DNA from: Nonomuraea gerenzanensis
GTDB taxonomy: Bacteria; Actinomycetota; Actinomycetes; Streptosporangiales; Streptosporangiaceae
Assembly: GCF_020215645.1 (NCBI RefSeq)
Contig: NZ_CP084058.1
Coordinates: forward strand, 6,324,001 to 6,388,000
Length of the DNA stretch: 64,000 nucleotides
Direction of reading: 5' to 3'
The notes under the pieces are model-generated. The model saw only the letters and a program-made list of their open reading frames with translations. It was not told the DNA's origin and ran no database searches. Both the position numbers and the translations under genes were made by a program. This document shows positions 57,994 to 64,000 of this stretch, piece after piece (the first letter of the stretch is position 1; each line of letters starts with the position of its first letter).

Positions 57994-59883
57994 ATGAAAC
58001 CAGCGGACATCTCCCAGTTGCATGCTCTCGGCGCGCCGACGATCTCGCCCGACGGGCAGCATGCGATCGTCTCCGTCACCCGGCCCGACCTGGAGTCCGA
58101 TGAGTACCGCGGTGGCCTGTGGCTGGTCCGGACGGACGGCTCCACCGAGCCGCGCCGGCTGACGCGGGGCCCGCGCGACGCGGCGCCCGCCTACTCCCCC
58201 GACGGCGCCTGGCTGGCCTTCGTGCGCGGCGGCGACGGCGCCAAACCTCAGCTGTACGTGATGCCGACCGCCGGCGGCGAGCCGTGGAAGGTGACCGACC
58301 AGCCGCTCGGCGTCAGCGAGCCGGTGTGGAGCCCCGACTCGCGGCGGCTGGCCTTCGTCGCGCGCGTGCCCGAGGAGGGCCGGTACGGCGACGGCGAGCC
58401 GGACAAGGAACGGCCGCGCCGCATCACCGGCCTGCAGTTCCGGTGGGACGACCTGGGCTTCTACCTCGACCGGCGCGCGCACGTCTTCGTCGTGGACCCC
58501 TTCGCCGAGGAGCACTCCCCCACCCAGGTCACCGAGGGCGACTTCGACCACGGCGAGGTGGCGTGGAGCCCGGACGGCTCGCTGCTGGCGTTCGTGGCCG
58601 CCCGTCACGACGAGCGCGACACCACGCTGACCAATGACGTGTGGGTCGCCGCCCCCGACGGCTCGGGCCTGCGCCGGCTGACCGCCACCGACCTGCTGGC
58701 CGCCGCGCCGCGCTTCACCCCCGACGGCGCCTCGGTGTGCTTCCTCGGCTCCACCGCCGGCTCCGACGGCCGCAAGCTGGTCTGCAGGAACCTCGGGCTC
58801 TGGCTGGTGCCGCTCGCCGGCGGCGCGACCCGCCGCCTCACCGACGAGGAACGCCTCCACCTCTGCGAGGCCCCGTACGTGCCGACCGCCGACGGCGTGC
58901 TCGTCACCGTGGAGAACCGGGGCGCCAAGGACCTGCTGCGCGTGCCGTACGCGGGCACCGAGCCGGAGGTCCTGATCGGCGGGCCGCGCGAGGTCACCGC
59001 CGTCGCGCAGGCCGCCGACGTCACCGTCGTGACCGTCGCCGACGCCCGCACCCCCGGCGAGCTGGTCGCCCTGCGCGACGGCGGCGAGCGCACGCTCACC
59101 TCCTTCGGCCGCGACCTGGACGTGCTGCCCATCGAGGAGGTCACCGGCACGGCCCCCGACGGCTACCCGGTGCACGGCTGGATCGTCCGCCCCGCCGGCG
59201 AGGGCCCGCACCCGGTGCTCCTCATGATCCACGGCGGCCCGTTCACCCAGTACGGCTGGCACGTCTTCGACGAGGCCCAGGTCTACGCCTCGGCCGGGTA
59301 CGCGGTCGTCATGGGCAACCCGCGCGGCTCGTCCGGCTACGGCCAGGCGCACGGCCGGCACATCATCGGCGACGTCGGCCGCCTGTCGGCCGTCGACCTG
59401 CTGGCGCTGCTCGACGCCGCGCTGGCCACGGGCGGCCTGGACGCCTCCCGCGCCGGGGTGCTCGGCGGCTCGCACGGCGGCTTCATGACCACGTGGCTGG
59501 CCGCCCACCACGGCGAGCGGTTCAGGGCGGCGATCAGCGAGCGCGCGGTCAACGCCATCGACAGCTTCCACGGCAGCAGCGACATCGGATGGTCGTTCGC
59601 CCACGACATGTACGGCGAGGACCCGGCGCGCTGGGTGGAGCAGAGCCCGCTCACGCACGCCGACAAGATCGACATCCCGTTCCTGATCATCCACTCGGAG
59701 CACGACTGGCGCTGCCCGGTGGAGCAGGCGCAGCGGCTGTTCGTCAAGCTGCGGTTGCGCGGGGTGGAGGCGGAGCTGCTGCTGTTCCCCGGGGAGGGGC
59801 ACGAGCTGTCCCGCTCGGGGCTGCCCAGTCACCGGGTGGCCCGCTTCGAGGCCATCCTCGACTGGTGGGGGCGCCACCTCTGA
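57994..59883 (+). CDS. S9 family prolyl oligopeptidase-like peptidase
   Basis: 629 residues, no signal peptide. An N-terminal beta-propeller (about 15-370; repeated YSPDGAWLAF, WSPDSRRLAF, WSPDGSLLAF) and a C-terminal alpha/beta-hydrolase with Ser493 in GGSHGGFMT, Asp571 in SEHDWRCP and His603 in GEGHELSRSG. It resembles acylaminoacyl peptidases, which trim short peptides in the cytoplasm. ATG 57994 was preferred over 57988 because of spacing from TAGGGT. Confidence 0.93.
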   Translation: MKPADISQLHALGAPTISPDGQHAIVSVTRPDLESDEYRGGLWLVRTDGSTEPRRLTRGPRDAAPAYSPDGAWLAFVRGGDGAKPQLYVMPTAGGEPWKVTDQPLGVSEPVWSPDSRRLAFVARVPEEGRYGDGEPDKERPRRITGLQFRWDDLGFYLDRRAHVFVVDPFAEEHSPTQVTEGDFDHGEVAWSPDGSLLAFVAARHDERDTTLTNDVWVAAPDGSGLRRLTATDLLAAAPRFTPDGASVCFLGSTAGSDGRKLVCRNLGLWLVPLAGGATRRLTDEERLHLCEAPYVPTADGVLVTVENRGAKDLLRVPYAGTEPEVLIGGPREVTAVAQAADVTVVTVADARTPGELVALRDGGERTLTSFGRDLDVLPIEEVTGTAPDGYPVHGWIVRPAGEGPHPVLLMIHGGPFTQYGWHVFDEAQVYASAGYAVVMGNPRGSSGYGQAHGRHIIGDVGRLSAVDLLALLDAALATGGLDASRAGVLGGSHGGFMTTWLAAHHGERFRAAISERAVNAIDSFHGSSDIGWSFAHDMYGEDPARWVEQSPLTHADKIDIPFLIIHSEHDWRCPVEQAQRLFVKLRLRGVEAELLLFPGEGHELSRSGLPSHRVARFEAILDWWGRHL

Positions 59884-59958
59884 CCCCCGTACGGCGCCGC
59901 CCCTCCCCCCGTCCCGGGGCCGCTCCTGACCTCGTGCGAGGAGGCCGCGGGCACCCCT

Positions 59959-59964
59959 TACGGT
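59959..59964 (+). promoter_or_regulatory. -10 box of leaderless LOG transcript
   Basis: TACGGT, 7 bases before the ATG; no ribosome site is seen between them. Confidence 0.4.
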
Positions 59965-59971
59965 GGTGCTC

Positions 59972-60511
59972 ATGAACATCTGTGTCTTCCTGTCGGCCGC
60001 CGACCTGCCCGAGACCTACACCCGCCCCGCCCGCGAGTTCGCCGAGCTGATCGGCAAGGGCGGGCACACGCTGGTCTGGGGCGGCTCGGACGTGGGCCTG
60101 ATGAAAGTGGTGGCCGACGGGGTGCACGCGGCGGGCGGGCGGCTGATGGGCGTCTCGGTGGACTTCCTGGTCGCCAAGGTGCGCCCCGGCGTGGACGACA
60201 TGGTCGTCGCGGCGGACCTGGCCGAGCGCAAGAAGCTGCTGCTGGAGAAGGCCGACGCGGTGGTCATCATGGTCGGCGGCACGGGCACGCTCGACGAGGC
60301 CACCGAGATCCTGGAGCTGAAGAAGCACGGGCGCACGGACAAGCCCGTCGTGCTGCTGAACACGGCGGGCTTCTACGACGGGCTCAAGGAGCAGTTCCGG
60401 CGGATGGAGGACGAGGGGTTCCTCCCTCGCCCCCTGACCGACCTGGTCTTCTTCGCCGAGGAGCCCGTGGGGGCGATGGCCTACCTGGAAGAGTCGATCG
60501 GCATGCGCTGA
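59972..60511 (+). CDS. LOG family protein
   Basis: 179 residues: FVWGGS-type region (LVWGGSDVGLMKVVADG) and VGGTGTLDEATEILELKKHG, the nucleotide/phosphoribohydrolase motif of LOG proteins (PGGxGTxxE, here with Val-Gly-Gly and Asp-Glu). Relatives cleave cytokinin-type or other nucleoside monophosphates to free base and ribose 5-phosphate. TACGGT (59959-59964) ends 7 bases before ATG 59972, again fitting a leaderless transcript. Its 3' end is part of a 33-bp tandem triplication. Confidence 0.9.
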   Translation: MNICVFLSAADLPETYTRPAREFAELIGKGGHTLVWGGSDVGLMKVVADGVHAAGGRLMGVSVDFLVAKVRPGVDDMVVAADLAERKKLLLEKADAVVIMVGGTGTLDEATEILELKKHGRTDKPVVLLNTAGFYDGLKEQFRRMEDEGFLPRPLTDLVFFAEEPVGAMAYLEESIGMR

Positions 60512-60580
60512 GCCTGCCTGAAGGAGTCGCCCGGCGTCGGCTGAGCCTACCTTGAGGAGTCGCCCGGCACGGGCTGAGCC
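60482..60580. repeat. 33-bp tandem triplication of the LOG gene 3' end
   Basis: Three units at 60482-60514, 60515-60547 and 60548-60580, each ending GCTGAGCC. Unit 1 is the true end of the LOG gene (YLEESIGMR, stop); units 2 and 3 would read CLKESPGVG and YLEESPGTG, each again followed by TGA. Unit 3 also encodes the C-terminus of the convergent LLM gene on the other strand. Confidence 0.85.
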
Positions 60581-61485
60581 TGCTTGCCGACCGCCTCCCG
60601 TACGGCGGGCGCGACCTCCTGACCCCAGCGGGCCAGCGTGGTCGCATCGACGGCGCCGTGACCGGCGGCGAAGAGCGTGAAGCCCGACGCGCCGTGCTCC
60701 AGCACCGCCCCGGTCAGCTCCTCGACCCACTGGCCGACCGAGCCGCCGAGCCAGCGGCCCTCGTCGTCGCGGGTGGCGGGCAGCGGCCGCTCGGTGATGC
60801 GCCCGGGAAGGTTGAACACCGTGCGGATCTCGCCCGGGTCGCGGCCCACGGCCGCCGCGGCCTCGTCGATGACCGGCCTGGAGGACCGGTAGCGGGCGCT
60901 GAGCCAGTCGGCCGCGTGACCGGGGATCCAGCCGTCGGCCACGCGGCCGGTGGCGGCCAGGGACTTGGGGCCGACCGAGCCGGTCCACACCGGCGGCGCC
61001 GCGACGGGAGCGGGCTCGATCCGGTGCACCTGGTAGTGGGCGCCCTCGAAGGTGACCGGAGCGCCACCGCCCGACAGCAGCTTGACCAGCACGATCGCCT
61101 CCTCGAAGGCGTCAACGGCATCGCCCGGGCTCAGCCTCGGCACGCCCATGTCGGCGATGCGGTCCCACAGCCCGCCCGCGCCCATGCCGAGCACGATCCG
61201 GCCCTCCGACAGCGCCGACAGGGACGTCACGGTCCTGGCCAGCATGGCGGGCGGCCGGGTCGGCAGGTTGGTGACGTTGGCGAAACCGGCGAGGTGACGG
61301 GTGCGGCCGAGCACGAACCCGAGCGCGGCGTAGGCGTCCAGCCGCCCGCCGAGGTAGGGGTGGTCGGACAGCGTGAAGAGGTCCAGCCCGTCACGGTCGG
61401 CCTGCTGGGTCAGGCGCAGCAACTCGGGTATGTCGTCGAGCCCCGGATGCGTGCCGAACCCGAAGACGACATCATGGTGGGACAT
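60547..61485 (-). CDS. LLM-class (F420-type) oxidoreductase
   Basis: 312 residues: bacterial luciferase-like barrel with FGFGTHPGLDDIPELLRLTQQADRDGLDLFTLSDHPY, LARTVTSLSALSEGRIVLGMGAG, and PPVWTGSVGPKSLAATGRVADGWIPG. Such enzymes use F420H2 or FMN on diverse substrates. ATG 61485 was chosen; the in-frame extension to 61554 is encoded by the two operators. Its promoter carries two MarR-type sites, so it is likely the main target of the MarR gene upstream. The final 11 codons lie in the 33-bp repeat. Confidence 0.92.
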   Translation of the reverse strand: MSHHDVVFGFGTHPGLDDIPELLRLTQQADRDGLDLFTLSDHPYLGGRLDAYAALGFVLGRTRHLAGFANVTNLPTRPPAMLARTVTSLSALSEGRIVLGMGAGGLWDRIADMGVPRLSPGDAVDAFEEAIVLVKLLSGGGAPVTFEGAHYQVHRIEPAPVAAPPVWTGSVGPKSLAATGRVADGWIPGHAADWLSARYRSSRPVIDEAAAAVGRDPGEIRTVFNLPGRITERPLPATRDDEGRWLGGSVGQWVEELTGAVLEHGASGFTLFAAGHGAVDATTLARWGQEVAPAVREAVGKQAQPVPGDSSR

Positions 61486-61512
61486 TGCCCCGCCTTTCAC
61501 AAAAGGACAACA

Positions 61513-61527
61513 GTTCGTGTCACGAAC
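61513..61527. promoter_or_regulatory. MarR operator A (LLM promoter)
   Basis: GTTCGTGTCACGAAC, a perfect palindrome of 7-base arms around one base, 28 bases upstream of the LLM start. Confidence 0.8.
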
Positions 61528-61534
61528 CATATTA

Positions 61535-61549
61535 GTTCGTGACACGAAC
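61535..61549. promoter_or_regulatory. MarR operator B (LLM promoter)
   Basis: GTTCGTGACACGAAC, same arms as operator A; centres are 22 bases apart, two helical turns, so two dimers would sit on one DNA face. Confidence 0.8.
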
Positions 61550-61557
61550 TGCAACCC

Positions 61558-62022
61558 TCAGTGCGACCTGTCCGGCTCCACGAAGACGGCGGGCACCTTG
61601 TTGTCCGTCACCACCCGGCCGAGCAGGGCGGCCAGCGCGTCGCGCTCGTCCGCCGCCATCCGGGAGGTCAGCTCCGCCACGCGGCGGCAGGTCTCGGCGT
61701 AGAACTCGTCGGCGAGCCTGGCCCCCCGCGCGGTCAGTCGCACCCGCACCGCCCGCGAGTCCTGCGGATCGGGTCTGCGCTCCACCAGGCCGTTGCGCTC
61801 GCTGCGATCCACCAGGCCGGTCAGACTGGACTTGGCCAGGCCGAGCACCGCACCCAGGTCACCCATCCCGTACGGGCGCGCCATCAGCACGCACAGCAGC
61901 TGCCCCTGCTGCTGGGTGAGGCCGTACTCGCGGGCGGAGCCCTCGTACACGGCGTTCACCAGGAACGTGGACCGCACCAGCGCGGCCACCACCCCGATCG
62001 GGCCGTCGGCTTGCTCATTCAC
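61558..62022 (-). CDS. MarR family regulator
   Basis: 154 residues: winged helix with LTQQQGQLLCVLMARPYGMGDLGAVLGLAKSSLTGLVDRSERNGLVERRP in segments, and wing DPQDSRAVRVRLTARG. Three copies of one palindrome lie around it: two before the LLM gene and a weaker one at 62040-62054 before its own promoter. It probably represses itself and the LLM gene and is released by a small phenolic or drug-like ligand. A TATTCT box and GGTGA precede ATG 62022. Confidence 0.92.
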   Translation of the reverse strand: MNEQADGPIGVVAALVRSTFLVNAVYEGSAREYGLTQQQGQLLCVLMARPYGMGDLGAVLGLAKSSLTGLVDRSERNGLVERRPDPQDSRAVRVRLTARGARLADEFYAETCRRVAELTSRMAADERDALAALLGRVVTDNKVPAVFVEPDRSH

Positions 62023-62039
62023 CGGCCAAGAATAGCAAA

Positions 62040-62054
62040 ATTCGCGACACGAAC
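62040..62054. promoter_or_regulatory. MarR operator C (marR promoter)
   Basis: ATTCGCGACACGAAC differs from operator B at two bases. It lies just upstream of the TATTCT -10 box of marR and touches the stop codon of the esterase gene. Confidence 0.65.
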
Positions 62055-63211
62055 TATGCCGGGTGCGAGACTCCGCCGCGCACCAGGGTGCTGTCGGCCA
62101 GGTGCATGACGGCGTCCGCGCCGTCGAGCATCGCGGCGTCGAGAGGGAAGTAGCCGTTCCGCTGCGGCCCCGTGTCGGTGCGGGTGCGGGCGCTGCCGGG
62201 CAGGTCGGCGGGGGCCAGGCCCCAGGTGGTGAACCGGGCCTGCAGGTGGCCTTCGAACGTGTCCTGGTCCGGCTCGGTGACGCCGATGGGCTCGCTGCGG
62301 CCCAGGCTGCCGGCGACGAAGGCGTACCGGTCGCCCAGCAGGTGCGCGACCAGGGCGCCCGCGCCGATCCAGCGCAGCTCCAGGCCGGGCACGCTCATGC
62401 TGCTCGTGCTCTTCTGCAGGTGGGAGTTGTGCGCGTGGACCAGTGTCGGCCCGCGCCCGGCCTCGATGGCGCGGAGGTCGAGGAGGTTCTGGGCCATGAT
62501 CGCGTCGCGGGTGGCGGACAGGCGGGTGACCCGCTCGTTCTGGTCGAGGGGCACGGCCGCCTGCTTGTGGTAGCGGAGCAGGGCGAGGCCGGCGGTGAGG
62601 TGCGTCCTGGCCCTGAGCCAGGCGGCGCGCGAGCCGGCCGCCGGCTCGCGGGCGTCCAGGGCGGCGAGCAGGTCGCCGGCGATCGCACGCAGGCGGCGGG
62701 CCTCCGCGCTCGCGCCCGGCGACCTCGCCGGGTCCATGATCGCTTCGGTACGGCTCCAGCGCTCGTCGTCACCCGCGCCGACGGCGAGATCGAGGTCGAG
62801 GCCCAGGTAGTCGCGGGCGTGTTCGAGGTAGGGGCGGGGGCTGGGGGCGCTGAAGTTCTCGGTGGGCGCGTCGAAGCCGTGGAAGGCGAGCCGGTCCTGG
62901 GGCGGGCGGTTCCTGTTGTGCTCGCGCATCCAGGTGACGAGCTCCCTGTTGGCCTCCATGGCTCCCCAGCCGTGGGAGAAGCCCTCGGTCAGCACGGTGT
63001 CGAGGTCGCCGATGCCCTCCCGTACGTAGTCGTCCACGGCGAGCGCGGCGACGCGGTCGGTCTCGAGGGCGATCGAACGGAAGCCGTGCTCGGCGAGCTG
63101 CGCGAGCAGCGCGTTGCGGACGTGGCCGAAGGCCGGCACCGCGTGGGTGGGCTCGCCGAGCGCGAGGAGGTCGCATGAAGTGGCGATGAAGTCGCGAATG
63201 TCCTGACTCAT
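62054..63211 (-). CDS. Erythromycin esterase family protein
   Basis: 385 residues with the Ere/EreA-like pattern: LLALGEPTHAVPAFGHVRNALL, FRSIALETDR, EGFSHGWGAMEANRELVTWMREHN, FHGFDAPTEN, and LVHAHNSHLQK. The GE..H and HAHN-type residues form the putative active site. Some relatives open macrolide rings; many others do not, so drug resistance should not be assumed. It is transcribed toward marR with the operator C region between them and may share its control. TACGAT lies 8 bases before ATG 63211. Confidence 0.85.
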   Translation of the reverse strand: MSQDIRDFIATSCDLLALGEPTHAVPAFGHVRNALLAQLAEHGFRSIALETDRVAALAVDDYVREGIGDLDTVLTEGFSHGWGAMEANRELVTWMREHNRNRPPQDRLAFHGFDAPTENFSAPSPRPYLEHARDYLGLDLDLAVGAGDDERWSRTEAIMDPARSPGASAEARRLRAIAGDLLAALDAREPAAGSRAAWLRARTHLTAGLALLRYHKQAAVPLDQNERVTRLSATRDAIMAQNLLDLRAIEAGRGPTLVHAHNSHLQKSTSSMSVPGLELRWIGAGALVAHLLGDRYAFVAGSLGRSEPIGVTEPDQDTFEGHLQARFTTWGLAPADLPGSARTRTDTGPQRNGYFPLDAAMLDGADAVMHLADSTLVRGGVSHPA

Positions 63212-63240
63212 GTGGGTAAATCGTATCGCTGAAACGTCGA

Positions 63241-63287
63241 TTGAGACTTTGAGAAGATTTCGCGGTTTGTCCGCCCGAAAGTCTCAA
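63241..63287. repeat. Inverted repeat with 10-bp perfect arms
   Basis: TTGAGACTTT (63241-63250) and AAAGTCTCAA (63278-63287) are separated by 27 bases, between the esterase start (63211) and the end of the dioxygenase remnant. The right arm contains that remnant's stop codon. It may be an operator for the esterase gene or a terminator for the remnant. Confidence 0.55.
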
Positions 63288-63757
63288 ACGAAGAGACCTC
63301 CCGTCACCATCAGCCGGGCGGCGCCCGAGTGGTTGGGCGCGGGGGCGTGCAGGAGATGGGGGTGCAGGAAGACGACGTCGCCCGGCTCCCCCGTGAGCTC
63401 CACCACCCCCACGGGACATCGCCCACCGACACTCCCGTGGTCAGCCGCCGGAGGTCCTTGCGGTGCGGGTGCATGGCGAACACCGCGTCACGGACCGCAG
63501 GCGAACGCCCCGGCTCCGCCGCGCCCGCCGAGCGGCGCCAGGAAGCCGAGCCACTTCCGCAGCAGGGCGGCCCCGCCCGCGCCCCGCGCTGGGAAGCCGA
63601 AGTGCCAGCCCGCGGTCGGCACCTCCCACGTTCCCGGCGCCGGAAATGACGCGAGCTGCTGAACGCCTCGCTCACGTACGCGCACGAGCATGGCCACGCT
63701 CATGGGGAGGTGCGGGGGCAGTGGAGTGCGGATCCGGCCGAGCTGGAGCACGCGCAT
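63284..63757 (-). pseudogene. Broken phytanoyl-CoA dioxygenase-like gene
   Basis: Part one (from about 63757) reads FPAPGTWEVPTAGWHFGFPARG, then LLRKWLGFLAPLGGRGG, typical of this Fe(II)/2-oxoglutarate oxygenase family, and stops at 63488. The middle part matches in another frame (GRSPAVRDAVFAMHPHRKDLRRLT). The end returns to the first frame (VELTGEPGDVVFLHPHLLHAPAPNH, then ARLMVTGGLFV in segments) and stops at 63284-63286. Two opposite frameshifts, and an N-terminus cut short, make it inactive as read. Only sequencing depth could exclude error. Confidence 0.65.
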
Positions 63758-63895
63758 GAGCGCGAGCCGCGCAACCGGGGCCAGGGCCGCCCGTGGAAGC
63801 CGGGCGGCCCCGTGCCCGCGCCCGTCATCTCCACCCTTCCGGTACGCAGCCGTTCTCGCGGACGATGGGACGGCGACGGCATGGGAGGAGATCGG

Positions 63896-64000
63896 ATGAC
63901 GTTCGTGCGGCGGCTGGCCGAGTTCGCGGTGGCGTGCAGGGACGGGGAGCTGCCGGCGGCGGTGCGCGAAGACGTGCCGGGCCGGGTGCTCGACGTGCTC
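63896..64000 (+). CDS. MmgE/PrpD family protein, N-terminal fragment
   Basis: The gene runs off the window; 35 residues are visible. The start MTFVRRLAEFAVACRDGELP, then VREDVPGRVLDVL, resembles the N-terminal helices of MmgE/PrpD (2-methylcitrate dehydratase-like) proteins. ATG 63896 is preceded by GGGAGGAG at good spacing. In the preceding ~140 bases I see no other gene. Confidence 0.7.
   Translation, partial: MTFVRRLAEFAVACRDGELPAAVREDVPGRVLDVL

Overview
The window is a 64 kb stretch of a GC-rich actinobacterial chromosome. The marks are strong G/C bias at third codon positions, many GTG and TTG starts, many regulators, LLM-class (F420-type) and CYP157-like enzymes, SigE- and SigX5-type sigma factors, SARP/ATPase and ROK regulators. 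The style fits Streptosporangiaceae (for example Nonomuraea) or a close relative, but I cannot fix the genus from sequence alone. No rRNA, tRNA, CRISPR array, insertion sequence or integrase was found. The window reads as an accessory, catabolic and stress-resistance region of a chromosome arm.

Layout. 1-5.3 kb: end of a large DUF protein, a small tautomerase, two decayed genes, and an ABC-2 exporter divergent from a TetR repressor with two matching operators. 5.4-12.4 kb: a secreted GH5 cellulase, a membrane Ser/Thr kinase, a SigX5-type sigma factor, a PEP-mutase/isocitrate-lyase-fold enzyme and a two-component system facing a permease-like membrane protein. 14.0-27.9 kb: one nearly gapless operon holding a ROK regulator, a sugar ABC importer (two permeases and a lipoprotein), a cytosolic GH15-like enzyme, a cytosolic GH31 and two secreted GH31 enzymes, one with a CBM35-like and one with a CBM20-like domain. 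Its logic is outside remodelling of starch-type glucan, import, and inside hydrolysis, much like the cycloalternan (cts) pathway.

28.5-39.1 kb: a metal and metalloid block. It has an ArsR-phosphatase fusion, an arsenate reductase, an aquaglyceroporin, an arsenite methyltransferase fused to a phosphinothricin/arsinothricin-type acetyltransferase, a second ArsR, an ACR3-type pump with a large in-frame deletion, a ferredoxin-reductase-like flavoprotein, folE, further regulators, and a CmtR-like sensor with a CDF exporter that has a cysteine-rich tail. 39.2-46.7 kb: a broken GIY-YIG gene, an MFS/HxlR pair, a clipped Ada/AlkA gene beside a minisatellite, a SigE-type sigma factor with its likely anti-sigma partner, and methyltransferase and SnoaL-like genes. 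46.7-57.8 kb: a large SARP/NB-ARC regulator, a membrane protein, RidA/WYL, an alcohol dehydrogenase, a frameshifted XRE regulator, an ArsR-like regulator and a CYP157-like P450 without a canonical ExxR. 58-64 kb: an S9 peptidase, a LOG protein, an LLM oxidoreductase/MarR/erythromycin-esterase set sharing one operator sequence, a broken phytanoyl-CoA dioxygenase and the start of an MmgE/PrpD gene.

Three themes cut across genes. First, short tandem duplications sit at gene 3' ends and in C-terminal tails. Second, many genes are decayed. Third, several regulators look leaderless, with palindromic operators lying over their own start codons.
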